A stretch of 64,000 nt of DNA, taken from Gilvirhabdus luticola. Lineage in GTDB: Bacteria; Bacteroidota; Bacteroidia; Flavobacteriales; Flavobacteriaceae. How positions within the stretch are numbered: position 1 is the stretch's first letter; every line of letters begins with the position of its first letter. Of the stretch, positions 25,926-35,609 are shown in pieces. Both the position numbers and the translations under genes were made by a program. The notes below the pieces were generated by a model that had not been told where the DNA came from, did no database searches, and saw only the letters and a program-made list of their open reading frames with translations. The stretch lies in assembly GCF_032583975.1 (NCBI RefSeq), contig NZ_JAWHTF010000002.1. One strand, written 5' to 3'.

Positions 25926-27613
25926 GGTGTATAATCTTTATCATTTATAGGATCATATGCCGTTCCTGTATGACCACGTAATCGTTCAAATTGTTTATAG
26001 GCCTTTTCAACTTGCTGCTTTGGTGCTTGTTCAAATTCCTGATCGGTAACCTGATATTGTTTTTGTAATTCAGCTAGTTTATTTCTTAATTGGACTTCAA
26101 TATTGTCGTATTCTGGATTGTTTATTTGATTATGAATTTCATTAGGATCTTCTTCCAAATCGTATAATTCCCATGTATCAATATCGTCATAAAAATGCAT
26201 CAATTTATAGCGGCTTGTTCTTACACCATAATGTTTTTTTACCATGTGGAATGCCGGATAATCATAATAATGATAATAAACAGAATCTCTAAAATCATCA
26301 TCTTCTATTGTCTGTTCCAACAGAGGACGAAGTGATTTTCCTTGCATATCTGAAGGGATTTCAACTCCAGCATAATCCAAAAAGGTTTCAGCAAAATCAA
26401 GGTTTTGGGTCAATGCACTTATTTCACTTCCAGCTTTGATATGACCAGGATATTTTACTAATAAAGGCATTGCCAATGACTCTTCATACATATAGCGCTT
26501 ATCAAACCATCCTTTTTCGCCTAAATAAAATCCTTGATCTGTAGTATAAATCACTATAGTATTTTCCGCCAGTCCATATTCTTCAAGAAAATCCAACACT
26601 GTCCCAACGCCTTCATCCACTGAAGCAATAGTTGCCAGATATTCCTGTAAATAGCGTTGTCCTTTCCATTCTGCTAAAGCTCTTCCCGATAGGTTAGCTT
26701 CATGAAAAGCATCATTTTTAGGTAGATATGCTTTATCACAAGCATCGCGTTGTTCTGGTGTCATTCTTTTAAAATCGTTTGTCCATGGATTCCAAGCCAA
26801 TTCTGTACTTCCTTTTTCTTTTGTCATTTTTAAATCATGCCCTTCGTACATGTCCTTGTAAATGGTTTGTTGCTGATCTTTTGATCCTAAAGAACCTTCA
26901 TGAGCCATGAAATAGGTGTCTGGTAATGGAAACTGAATAGAATCATATTTGTTTACATGGCGTAATGCAGGCATCCAATTACGATGTGGTGCTTTGTGCT
27001 GAAGCATGAGCATGAATGGTTGATTGTCATCCTTTATACGCTTAAGATACCTTATTCCTTCATCTGTAATGATATCGGTTGTATAGCCAGCAATATCTAA
27101 AGTGTCCGCCACTTTTCCATTACTGCCTTGTTTAATAAAGGTTGGGTTGTAATAATTACCTTGATCATTTAAAATATTCCAGTAGTCAAATCCTTCAGGC
27201 AATCCATGGAGGTGCCATTTGCCAATTACTGCTGTATTATAACCCGCATTTTGTAATAATTTAGGAAACGTTTGTTGACTACCATCAAATCGGTTTCCAT
27301 TCATTCTGAATCCATTAATATGGCTGAACTTTCCAGTTAAAACTACTGCTCTACTTGGACCACAAATAGAATTGGTGCAAAAGTTATTTCTGAATAAAGC
27401 ACCTTCGTTAGCTATTCTGTCAATATTAGGTGTTGGTGCTAATTGACTTATTACATGACCATAAGCACTTATCGCTTGCTCCGCATGGTCGTCAGCCATG
27501 ATATAGACAATATTAGGCCGTTTGAATTCCTGAATTTCAACTCTTTGTTGATCTTTATTTTTGCATGATTGTAATAGAATAATAATGCATATTAGATATG
27601 TATAGATTCTCAT
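25922..27613 (-). CDS. Type I sulfatase lipoprotein
   Basis: Formylglycine-dependent sulfatase (family S1) of 563 residues, probably surface or periplasmic (lipoprotein signal LICIIILLQSCKNKDQ). It should remove sulfate esters from the glycan. Metal ligands D41-D42 are in IVYIMADDHAEQAISAYG, and C84 in SICGPSRAVVLTGK is the CxPSR cysteine that is oxidised to formylglycine; GKWHLHGLPEGFDYW and the late TTDQGFYLGEKGWFDKRYMYEES complete the site. A formylglycine-generating or anaerobic maturase must be encoded elsewhere. It overlaps both neighbours by 4 bp in the operon, so sulfation is likely part of the target polysaccharide. Confidence 0.94.
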   Translation of the reverse strand: MRIYTYLICIIILLQSCKNKDQQRVEIQEFKRPNIVYIMADDHAEQAISAYGHVISQLAPTPNIDRIANEGALFRNNFCTNSICGPSRAVVLTGKFSHINGFRMNGNRFDGSQQTFPKLLQNAGYNTAVIGKWHLHGLPEGFDYWNILNDQGNYYNPTFIKQGSNGKVADTLDIAGYTTDIITDEGIRYLKRIKDDNQPFMLMLQHKAPHRNWMPALRHVNKYDSIQFPLPDTYFMAHEGSLGSKDQQQTIYKDMYEGHDLKMTKEKGSTELAWNPWTNDFKRMTPEQRDACDKAYLPKNDAFHEANLSGRALAEWKGQRYLQEYLATIASVDEGVGTVLDFLEEYGLAENTIVIYTTDQGFYLGEKGWFDKRYMYEESLAMPLLVKYPGHIKAGSEISALTQNLDFAETFLDYAGVEIPSDMQGKSLRPLLEQTIEDDDFRDSVYYHYYDYPAFHMVKKHYGVRTSRYKLMHFYDDIDTWELYDLEEDPNEIHNQINNPEYDNIEVQLRNKLAELQKQYQVTDQEFEQAPKQQVEKAYKQFERLRGHTGTAYDPINDKDYTP

Positions 27614-28497
27614 TGTGATTTTTTTCTAATAATTTTTGTTTGAATGACTTCGTCATTAATTATAGTTTGTTCAAAAAATTTAAACACTTTATCTAAATCT
27701 TTAAAGGGTATAGCAGAAATTTCGTGCCGTGCTTCTTTTACAATATTAAAATAGTATGAAGTTTCAAATTCTTCTAATTTATTTGCTATGATTTCTGAAC
27801 CATCTAAAATTAAATATCCTGGTTTTTCTGGATCACAATAATGATGAGGTGCCGATGCAAATGGTACTAATTGATCCTTTGTACCATGAAACAAGACACT
27901 AGGAATTGCATTATTTTTTGTTATATAATCAGCATTTACCAAAGCTCCAGCACATGAAAAGATACCACTGAATGACACATCTTTATATTTGTCTAAATCA
28001 TCAACAAAATGTTCTCGCATGTAAACGGCAGTTAATGTGCCTTCTGCGCCAGCACTACTTCCTCCAGCAATTATATTTTTGGTATCAATATGTAACTCTT
28101 CAGCATTAGCAACCGTATAAGCAGCAGCATCTAGATAATCAATAGCAGCTTGTTTAAACACTTCTAACTTATCTTCTTTAGTACAATCACATCCAAAACC
28201 TGTTTTAGTTCCTTTTCTTAATAATCGATAGGATATTGAAATCCCAATATAACCATTCTGTGCAGCATATTGACATAATTGTGCGTCGTCTTTATAGTCT
28301 CTCGAACCTCCAGAAAAGCCACCGCCATGCATCCATAATAGAGTTGGTAATTTATCATTTGGTTTAATCTTCTCTGGTGTATAGACATCTAATTTTAGAG
28401 TATCATTCCCTTTTATAGAATATGTATAAGTTGTTTTTGTTTGTGCCGTAGTCAATAAAACGAGCAATAAACAGCAAAGGGTTAAAATATTTTTCAT
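27610..28497 (-). CDS. Alpha/beta hydrolase, likely carbohydrate esterase
   Basis: A 295-residue secreted hydrolase with a signal peptide (MKNILTLCCLLLVLLTTAQ). The fold is alpha/beta: oxyanion motif LLWMHGGGFSGGSRDYKD, nucleophile elbow IIAGGSSAGAEGTLTAVY, VLFHGTKDQLVPFAS and the late His in EARHEISAIPF. This resembles the BD-FAE/esterase-lipase group that removes acetyl or feruloyl groups from polysaccharides. It begins directly at the end of the GH2 gene (no spacer) and overlaps the sulfatase start by 4 bp. Acyl-group specificity is unknown. Confidence 0.88.
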   Translation of the reverse strand: MKNILTLCCLLLVLLTTAQTKTTYTYSIKGNDTLKLDVYTPEKIKPNDKLPTLLWMHGGGFSGGSRDYKDDAQLCQYAAQNGYIGISISYRLLRKGTKTGFGCDCTKEDKLEVFKQAAIDYLDAAAYTVANAEELHIDTKNIIAGGSSAGAEGTLTAVYMREHFVDDLDKYKDVSFSGIFSCAGALVNADYITKNNAIPSVLFHGTKDQLVPFASAPHHYCDPEKPGYLILDGSEIIANKLEEFETSYYFNIVKEARHEISAIPFKDLDKVFKFFEQTIINDEVIQTKIIRKKSQ

Positions 28498-31113
28498 TTA
28501 ATCTAATTTTTCTATTAAAACACCACTTATTACAGGCTCTCCTTTAAAATCTTTTAGTGAAATGGTTAAGCCGTTATTGTTGGATATTTGTATCGTGCTT
28601 GTTAAAGAAACGCCGTACTTTTCTGGGTAAGCACTTGCAAGATTAAATTGTTTTTCAACTAACTGTTCATTAAAAAACACATCAAAAATACGTTGTATTT
28701 TGGTTGACGTATTATCGATTTCAGATAAATTATAAATGTTCTCTGTAGGTTTAATTTGAGGTTCTACAAAGAATAAATCCACCTTATAATTGCCATCTGG
28801 AACATCAATTTTATAAGTAGAACAGCCTTCCAACATGGTTTGAAATAAAGGTTCTGAAGTTGAATTCTTAATGTTATGAGGTATGCCTTGGTTTTTATCT
28901 TTGGTCATTCTAAAAGGTTTGCCATCTAAATAACCGAACCACCCTTTTTTATAAGGCTGATCTGGTATAAATGTGATTTGATGGTTGACATCAGAAAAAT
29001 AAAAATGTGAGCCTATGTTGATACCGAAGCGATTGAAATCTTTAAAGTCCAAGTTGCTTATTCTTTTAACCTCGACTTTTTTTTCTTCAGAAGTATTTTC
29101 TGAAATAATTTTAATATGATTAACTCCATCAAAGAAATGCAATTCCGCTATTGCAAATCCATTCTCAATATTTACATCTTGTACCTTTTCATCATTAAGG
29201 AAAACACTTGCCTGTTCTTGGTTAGAAAATACTTGAATTGGATAGCTTTCATTTTCTAATAATGTTAAGCCTGACAAATAATCTGTAGCTATATGAATAA
29301 ATGGTTTGTCATCATCCAATACAGATTTATACCAATAGTAAATCTCTTTAGGTCTTCTGTCATATTGCACCAAGCCTTTTTGGTTAACATGCGGAATAGC
29401 GTCACCACGAAATTCTGATCCAAAATCGGCAAAATTCCAAGCAGTCATTCCAGTCATAAATGGTCTGTCTGTTATTTGTTTATAATATGATTGATGCAAT
29501 TTGGCTTGATAATCAGTTGAAAAGTCAAACTTTTTTGGTGTTTTAGTAAAAATCCTGACATCTGCTCCTGGACCATATTCGGAAAGCAATAACGATCGGT
29601 TTGGATAACGCTTGTGCTGATTGTCCAAGAAAATTCCTAAATCTTGAATTTCTTTGTCGTACCAACCAAAATAAAGATTCCAACCTAAAAGCATTGGTAA
29701 ATCAGCTATTCCTGTTTCATTATATACTTCATTTAAGTGACAAGCCATTACAGTAATGTGATTTGGAGCTAATTGTCTGGTCAAATCTTCTAATTGCCTT
29801 GCTAATTTCAATGATGTTGTCTTTAATTGGTTCTTCTCTTCATCGCTAGATTTATTGTCAAAAGCCAACCGTAAAAAAATCTCATTCATATAACCAAACA
29901 TGACAACTGAAGGATAATTATAATACTGCTTTATGTGTTCATTTTGCATGTTAATACAAACATCAAAAAAAGCTTTAGAATTGGTGACCTTATTTACTAC
30001 AGGTATTTCTGTCCATACTAAAATTCCAAGTTTATCGCACAAATCATACAACTCTCGCCTGTGAGGATAATGAGCAAAACGAATTACATTTGCTCCCATG
30101 TTTTTAATAAGTTCAATGTCTTTTTTCTGAATTTCTAAAGGCACCGCATTACCATATCCTTGATAATCCTGGTGCCTGTTTACACCTATTAATTTAATTG
30201 GTTTTCCATTTAAAAAGAATCCGTTTTCAGAATCTATTGAGACCCATCTAAATCCAATATTAGAAGATTTAGAATCTAACAGATTGCCCTTTTCATCTTG
30301 TAAAATTAATTGCAATTTATACAAATAGGGATTATCTGGTGACCAAAGCTTTGGATTGTAAACTTCAGATAATTTAATTTTGACTTCGTTAGCAGCTTCT
30401 AAAGGAAGCATCAATATTTCTGTTCTTTCCTTTATTAGCTTTCCCTTGTCATCATAAAGTATTAAATGCAACTTAACATTAGAGTTAGACTTGGAAGCAT
30501 TCTTTAAAATTGAAGTTATTTCTATACCTGCTTTCTCGTCTGAAACTTCATAATAATCAACATAAAAACCATCTGAGGCAAAATCATCTAAACTAAAATG
30601 TTGTTTTGGCAATGTTATTAACTCAACATCGCGATAAATACCTCCGTAAAATGTAAAATCAGCATCTAATGGAGGAATATCAATATTATGAGAATTATCA
30701 ACCATAACATCTATAAGGTTGTATTCATCATAAATTAGATATGGTGTTACTTCAAAATTAAAAGCTGTGTAACCTCCTTTGTGATTACCTACCTGTTTGC
30801 CATTTATATAGACCGTAGCTTCTTGATTTACACCATTAAATTTTAGATAGTGAATCTTATCTTTTTCTTCTGAAGAAATAAACACTTGCTTTTTATAATA
30901 ACCCATTCCGCGACGATAACCTCTTGTATCATCAAACGCATCATCTTTATTCCATGTATGAGGAATGTTAATGGTTTCCCATGAAATTTTATTTTCTGAA
31001 AATTGCCATCCAGAATGTATAGTTTTATGTTGTGAAAAAGAAACTAAAACAAATAAGAAGCATAACAGTAAAATGATATTTTTATTTATAATATGTATTT
31101 TTGAGTGCTTCAA
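28498..31113 (-). CDS. Glycoside hydrolase family 2 protein with malectin-like C-terminus
   Basis: An 871-residue exo-glycosidase of the beta-galactosidase/beta-glucuronidase/beta-mannosidase family. Signal peptide around residues 10-27. Domain order: sugar-binding jelly roll (SGWQFSENKISWETINIPHTWNKDD, about 35-165), Ig-like domain (180-280), TIM barrel (290-600). Acid/base E411 is in VVMFGYMNEIF and nucleophile E512 in LLLSEYGPGAD. GVNRHQDYQGYG and VIRFAHYPHRRELYDLCD are family hallmarks. The C-terminal ~230 residues contain a DUF4982-like strand domain and a malectin-like domain (NYKVDLFFVEP). Linkage specificity cannot be assigned. Confidence 0.92.
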   Translation of the reverse strand: MKHSKIHIINKNIILLLCFLFVLVSFSQHKTIHSGWQFSENKISWETINIPHTWNKDDAFDDTRGYRRGMGYYKKQVFISSEEKDKIHYLKFNGVNQEATVYINGKQVGNHKGGYTAFNFEVTPYLIYDEYNLIDVMVDNSHNIDIPPLDADFTFYGGIYRDVELITLPKQHFSLDDFASDGFYVDYYEVSDEKAGIEITSILKNASKSNSNVKLHLILYDDKGKLIKERTEILMLPLEAANEVKIKLSEVYNPKLWSPDNPYLYKLQLILQDEKGNLLDSKSSNIGFRWVSIDSENGFFLNGKPIKLIGVNRHQDYQGYGNAVPLEIQKKDIELIKNMGANVIRFAHYPHRRELYDLCDKLGILVWTEIPVVNKVTNSKAFFDVCINMQNEHIKQYYNYPSVVMFGYMNEIFLRLAFDNKSSDEEKNQLKTTSLKLARQLEDLTRQLAPNHITVMACHLNEVYNETGIADLPMLLGWNLYFGWYDKEIQDLGIFLDNQHKRYPNRSLLLSEYGPGADVRIFTKTPKKFDFSTDYQAKLHQSYYKQITDRPFMTGMTAWNFADFGSEFRGDAIPHVNQKGLVQYDRRPKEIYYWYKSVLDDDKPFIHIATDYLSGLTLLENESYPIQVFSNQEQASVFLNDEKVQDVNIENGFAIAELHFFDGVNHIKIISENTSEEKKVEVKRISNLDFKDFNRFGINIGSHFYFSDVNHQITFIPDQPYKKGWFGYLDGKPFRMTKDKNQGIPHNIKNSTSEPLFQTMLEGCSTYKIDVPDGNYKVDLFFVEPQIKPTENIYNLSEIDNTSTKIQRIFDVFFNEQLVEKQFNLASAYPEKYGVSLTSTIQISNNNGLTISLKDFKGEPVISGVLIEKLD

Positions 31114-31118
31114 TTGAA

Positions 31119-33443
31119 TTAATTTGTTAATTCAAATTCTTCCATTATTTCTGTACTAGAATCTGTTCCAACAAATACATGAAACTTTCCAGGTTCTGCT
31201 ACAAAATCTAAATTGTAATTGTAGAATTTCAAATCCTCTCCGGTCAATTTGAAGGTTATTGTTTTAGTTTCGCCTTTTTTGATCTCTACTTTTTGGAATC
31301 CTTTTAATTCTTTTACTGGACGTGTTACAGTGCCAACAAGATCACGAACATAAAGCTGAACTACTTCTTTACCATCATAATCTCCAGAATTGGTAACATC
31401 TACAGAAACTGTAATTTCACTATCCATATTGATAGATGATTTATCTAGTTTCAAATTTGAATAATCAAACGTTGTGTAACTTAATCCATAACCGAATGGA
31501 TAAAGAGGTTCATTACGCACATCGAAATAATTAGATTTAAATTTTTCAAACTTGCCTTCAGAATTCCCTAGTGGCCTACCTGTATTTTTATGATTGTAAT
31601 AAATTGGAATTTGCCCCACATTTCTTGGAAATGTTGTAGTAAGTTTCCCTGAAGGATTTACATCGCCAAACAACACATCTGAAATAGCCAAACCAGCTTC
31701 ACTACCTGGGAACCATACATTAAGTATAGCTGGAACAGTGTCGTTTTCTTCCACTAAAACCAGAGGTCTTCCAGTAAAAAGCACCAAAACAACAGGTTTT
31801 CCTGTTTTTAATAATGCGTTCAATAAATCCCTCTGCACTTTTGGAATATGAAGGTTTGTTCTACTGCTACTTTCGCCACTATATTCTGCTGCTTCCCCCA
31901 AATTAGCGACAATTACATCTGATTTTTTAGCAACATTCAAAGCTTCATCTAACAATTGTTGGTCGGTTCTTCCGTCCCGAGGTATATCTTTACCAAACAT
32001 AGTACCTCGTTTTTCAAGTTCTAAATCATAATCAACATTACTTCCTTTGGCATAAAGAATTTTAGCATTATCACCAACTACTGCTTTTAAGCCTTCTATA
32101 ACGGGAATGGACTTTTCTTGATCCGTGGACACACTCCAAGTTCCAGCCATATTAACTGCTGTATTAGCTAAAGGGCCAATTAATGCAATGGTTCCGGATT
32201 TTTTTAATGGTAATGTTTGGTTTTCATTTTTTAATAAAACCATAGATTCTGCCGCAACTTTGCGAGCAAAGTCTCGGTTTTGTTGTGTAAAAACTTCGGT
32301 TTCAGCTCGGTTTTCATTGCAATACCTATAGGGGTCATCAAATAATCCTAATGTATACTTTGCAGTTAAAACACGTTTAACGGCCTTATCAATATGCTTC
32401 ATATCAATTTCACCTTGATCCAAAGCCGTTTTTAAATTTTTAATAAAAGCAGCGTCTATTCCTGGAGCATCACCAGCCATATCCATATCCAACCCTGCCT
32501 TTAACGCTAAAGATGTTACAGTAACTGCGTCTCCCATTCCGTGAGGCATCATTTCGTAAATTCCAGTGTAATCAGAAACCACAAAGCCATCAAATCCCCA
32601 ATCGTCACGCAATAATTCGGTTAATAACCATTTGTTTCCAGTAGCAGGAATACCATCAATTTCATTAAAGGACGCCATGACTGAGCCAACGCCTTCTTCT
32701 ACAGCAGCTTTATAGGGAGGTAAATATTCGTTGTACATTCTCATACGACTCATATCAACAGTATTGTAATCTCTACCAGCTTCTGGTGCGCCATATAGCG
32801 CAAAGTGCTTAACGCAGGACATTAAAGTATTGTTGGCAGTTAAATCGTCTTGTTGGTAACCTCTAACCATGGCCCTGGCAATTTCGCTGCATAAATAAGG
32901 ATCTTCACCATTTCCTTCAGAAATTCTTCCCCAACGCGGATCGCGAGATATATCTACCATTGGTGAGAACGTCCAGTTTATGCCATTCGCACTAGCTTCG
33001 GAAGCTGCGACTTGAGCTGTTTTTTTAATCATTTCCATATCCCATGATGATGATAACCCTAACGGAATAGGGAATGTGGTTTTAAAACCGTGAATGACGT
33101 CCATACCAAAGATTAACGGAATACCTAAACGGCTTTTTTCTACTGCTATTTTTTGTACTTCGTAGATGTTTTTATGATCTTTTAAATTGAAAAGACCTCC
33201 AATTAAACCGTCTTCAATTTTCTTAATAACATCTGTGCTTTTTGAAGAACCAGTTGTTATAGGACCAGTTGCAGGAAGATTTAACTGACCTAATTTTTCT
33301 TCAAAGGTCATCAAAGCTAAAATAGAATCTATTTGTTTCTCAAAAGGATTATTATTAGAGTCTTTAGATTTCGTTTCTTCTATATTACATGACACAAATA
33401 AAAGTGTCATAGATAGTATTGTAATTAAGGTTAGTTTATTCAT
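31119..33443 (-). CDS. bglX: Glycoside hydrolase family 3 beta-glucosidase
   Basis: A 774-residue beta-glucosidase of the BglX type with a lipoprotein signal (LSMTLLFVSCNIEETKSKD). N-terminal TIM barrel: RLGIPLIFGMDVIHGFKTTFPIPLGL, GRISEGNGEDPYL, VKHFALYGAPEAGRDYNTVDMS and the nucleophile D291 in GFVVSDYTGIYEMM. The following alpha/beta domain holds the acid/base Glu within LGEAAEYSGESSSRTNL, and a C-terminal FnIII-like domain ends the protein. GH3 enzymes beside GH144-type endoglucanases have been reported to act on sophoro-oligosaccharides (beta-1,2-glucose), which would suit this operon. That specificity is inferred from context only. Confidence 0.94.
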   Translation of the reverse strand: MNKLTLITILSMTLLFVSCNIEETKSKDSNNNPFEKQIDSILALMTFEEKLGQLNLPATGPITTGSSKSTDVIKKIEDGLIGGLFNLKDHKNIYEVQKIAVEKSRLGIPLIFGMDVIHGFKTTFPIPLGLSSSWDMEMIKKTAQVAASEASANGINWTFSPMVDISRDPRWGRISEGNGEDPYLCSEIARAMVRGYQQDDLTANNTLMSCVKHFALYGAPEAGRDYNTVDMSRMRMYNEYLPPYKAAVEEGVGSVMASFNEIDGIPATGNKWLLTELLRDDWGFDGFVVSDYTGIYEMMPHGMGDAVTVTSLALKAGLDMDMAGDAPGIDAAFIKNLKTALDQGEIDMKHIDKAVKRVLTAKYTLGLFDDPYRYCNENRAETEVFTQQNRDFARKVAAESMVLLKNENQTLPLKKSGTIALIGPLANTAVNMAGTWSVSTDQEKSIPVIEGLKAVVGDNAKILYAKGSNVDYDLELEKRGTMFGKDIPRDGRTDQQLLDEALNVAKKSDVIVANLGEAAEYSGESSSRTNLHIPKVQRDLLNALLKTGKPVVLVLFTGRPLVLVEENDTVPAILNVWFPGSEAGLAISDVLFGDVNPSGKLTTTFPRNVGQIPIYYNHKNTGRPLGNSEGKFEKFKSNYFDVRNEPLYPFGYGLSYTTFDYSNLKLDKSSINMDSEITVSVDVTNSGDYDGKEVVQLYVRDLVGTVTRPVKELKGFQKVEIKKGETKTITFKLTGEDLKFYNYNLDFVAEPGKFHVFVGTDSSTEIMEEFELTN

Positions 33444-33445
33444 GA

Positions 33446-34231
33446 TTAATTTTTTGATTTAGAAAAAAGCCATGGTAAAAGTTGAGGTTCTGCAAATGCT
33501 GAATCCCAGCTATTATGATTATCATCAGCATATAAGGTGAAATTGGGTTTTCCTCCATATTTAAGAATGGCACTTACCATATCTACAGATAATTGAGGAT
33601 TCACGACATCATCTTTAGCGCCATGGAATACCCAAAGTTCTGTTTTGGTTGCGTATTCTTTTGCACTTTCTGGGTTTCCACCACCACAAATAGCAAATGC
33701 TGCAGCAAAGATATTTGGTCTTTGATATAAGATTTCAAAAGTTCCCATTCCTCCCATTGAAAGCCCTCCTACATAAACTTTATTTTTATCTACATAAGGT
33801 TTACTTAAATAACCTTCGATTAATTGTATAACCAAATCTAAAGGTTTTGTTGGTGGCTTATCCAATGGATATACTAGTGAAATAGGGTTTGTAGATCTGT
33901 CGACCGTCGCGTTTGACCAGTAATTGTCTCTTGGGCATTGAGGAAAAATAATTATTGCTGGAAATGCACCTCTAATCATTTGATTGAGAAACAATTTACT
34001 GCCATGAACCAATTGCTTTTTATTATCGTTGCCACGTTCACCTGCACCATGTAAGAATAAAACAATAGGATATTTATTCTCTTCAGAAAAGTTTTTTGGG
34101 AGTAACATTCTATATCTTAATGTGTCGCCATTATTAAGATATAATTCTTCGGAGTATAAACTTTCCGTTTGGGCATTTAAAGTGCCTGAAAAACCAATCA
34201 AAAATAAAAAGAGTATGATTTTGAATTTCAT
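33446..34231 (-). CDS. Secreted esterase/phospholipase-carboxylesterase family protein
   Basis: A 261-residue alpha/beta hydrolase with a signal peptide from the ATG at 34229-34231 (MKFKIILFLFLIGFSGTLNAQ). Features: YPIVLFLHGAGERGNDNKKQLVHG, IIFPQCPRDNYW, nucleophile in VYVGGLSMGGMGTFEIL, LWVFHGAKDDVVNP and a late DNHNSWDSAF. This is the prolyl-oligopeptidase-like esterase group seen in many polysaccharide loci (for example CE1-like acetyl or feruloyl esterases). A longer frame to 34333 reads into the upstream glucoamylase-like gene and is not a natural start. It is 10 bp from its upstream neighbour and 2 bp from the GH3 gene. Confidence 0.88.
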   Translation of the reverse strand: MKFKIILFLFLIGFSGTLNAQTESLYSEELYLNNGDTLRYRMLLPKNFSEENKYPIVLFLHGAGERGNDNKKQLVHGSKLFLNQMIRGAFPAIIIFPQCPRDNYWSNATVDRSTNPISLVYPLDKPPTKPLDLVIQLIEGYLSKPYVDKNKVYVGGLSMGGMGTFEILYQRPNIFAAAFAICGGGNPESAKEYATKTELWVFHGAKDDVVNPQLSVDMVSAILKYGGKPNFTLYADDNHNSWDSAFAEPQLLPWLFSKSKN

Positions 34232-34241
34232 TTCTAATTTT

Positions 34242-35609
34242 TTAATAATTAAACCCAAGAGCATCCAATCCATTTTGGACATCTTCATTTTGCATAAATA
34301 AATTCCAGAGTAATCCAGTACGGTAATTTTCAATCATAATAATTTGGGGACCCTGATCTATGGCTAAATATGCTTCGGCAACCCAGTAGTTATGTCTTGG
34401 GCTAAAAGCATCATAAAATCCAGCTGGACCCAGCAATTTGTCTTTTTTACTATAAAAAAAATGCATTGCAGCTAATGATTTTTGTGGTGTATATGAAATT
34501 GAGCTTATTGCCGCTGTGGGCGAAACTACACCTGGATCGTTTCCAGGTTTATGTGCGTTATAACCTATTGAACCATCAGAATTTCTGGTATAGCTAGCGG
34601 TTAACCCCCAACAATTTGGTCCATAATCCAAATGATTAAGAGGATTGTCTACACAATATTCATAATTAATATTGGTGTGGTTAACATTTAAGTTCCAATA
34701 GTTGGCATATTGATCTGTTAATCCATTAGGCTTTAGTCCTAAATAAGAATAATGAGCCCAAAAAAGTGGTCCACTACCCGTACCTGCATGGTCAAGAATT
34801 AAAGGAATATTATATTGTGTCTCCGACGTAACAATATTACCATTATTAGCCCAACCATCATGATAGGCCTCTGCTGGAATTGGATAGTCTGGAGAAGCAG
34901 CTCCTAGTACATAGGCAATTAATGTTTCGTTATAACCTCTCAATTCTAAATTGATGTCGAAACCATAATTTGGGCTCCAATGCCAAAAAAGTACATTTTG
35001 ATTTTGAGTGTACCAATTCCATTCTACACCTTTCCATAATGCATCAGCTTTATTCGCAAGTTCTTTTTCTTCATTTGAACCATTTTTAAAATATTCTTTG
35101 ATACAGATAAGACCTTGTGCTAAAAATGCAGTTTCTACTAAATCTCCTCCATTATCTTCTGTGCCAAAAGGAATAACATTTCCAGAACCTCCATCTATCC
35201 AATGTGACCAAGCTCCATGAAAACGATCTGCATTTTCTAGAAAATTAAAGATTTTTGTCAACCTTTCTACACCTTGTTCTCTGGTTACATAACCTCGCTC
35301 AATTCCTACTAAAATTGCCATGAGTCCAAAACCTGTTCCTCCAGATGTCACAACATTTTGATCAAGACTTGGATTGCCAGGATGATATCGTTCTTTAGCT
35401 CCGCCAGAGTCTGAATTGGCAAAATCCCAAAAATACTTAAAGGTTTCTTTTTGGGTTAAGTCCATTATTTCTTGGTCTGTTAATGGATTAACAACTGGAT
35501 CAGGATCATCGTCACTTCCTGGTAAATAAGGTTCTTGATAGCCAGGTCCACTATCACCACCGCAACTCAACACTAACAATAATCCAAATATATAGATCAA
35601 TTTTTTCAT
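34242..35609 (-). CDS. Glucoamylase-like (PF10091) lipoprotein, GH144-related, third of three
   Basis: A 455-residue lipoprotein (LLLVLSCGGDSG with an acidic linker SDDDPDP). The rest is one alpha/alpha-barrel domain of the glucoamylase-like PF10091 family: YFWDFANSDSGGAKERYHPG, SGGTGFGLMAILVGIERGYVTREQ, ENADRFHGAWSHWIDG, the acidic cluster D152-x3-D156-x2-E159 in EDNGGDLVETAFLAQGL, WHWSPNYGFD, GYNETLIAYVLGAASP and the terminal IENYRTGLLWNLFMQNEDVQNGLDALGF. The characterised members I know, family GH144, are endo-beta-1,2-glucanases, and the same acidic spacing is reported there. Shares an ATGA-type 4-bp overlap with the preceding paralogue. Confidence 0.9.
   Translation of the reverse strand: MKKLIYIFGLLLVLSCGGDSGPGYQEPYLPGSDDDPDPVVNPLTDQEIMDLTQKETFKYFWDFANSDSGGAKERYHPGNPSLDQNVVTSGGTGFGLMAILVGIERGYVTREQGVERLTKIFNFLENADRFHGAWSHWIDGGSGNVIPFGTEDNGGDLVETAFLAQGLICIKEYFKNGSNEEKELANKADALWKGVEWNWYTQNQNVLFWHWSPNYGFDINLELRGYNETLIAYVLGAASPDYPIPAEAYHDGWANNGNIVTSETQYNIPLILDHAGTGSGPLFWAHYSYLGLKPNGLTDQYANYWNLNVNHTNINYEYCVDNPLNHLDYGPNCWGLTASYTRNSDGSIGYNAHKPGNDPGVVSPTAAISSISYTPQKSLAAMHFFYSKKDKLLGPAGFYDAFSPRHNYWVAEAYLAIDQGPQIIMIENYRTGLLWNLFMQNEDVQNGLDALGFNY

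Noticed and set aside
34232..34333. Longer N-terminus for the esterase at 33446
   Set aside because: The extra 34 residues are an out-of-frame reading of the end of the upstream gene; a clear signal peptide starts at 34231.
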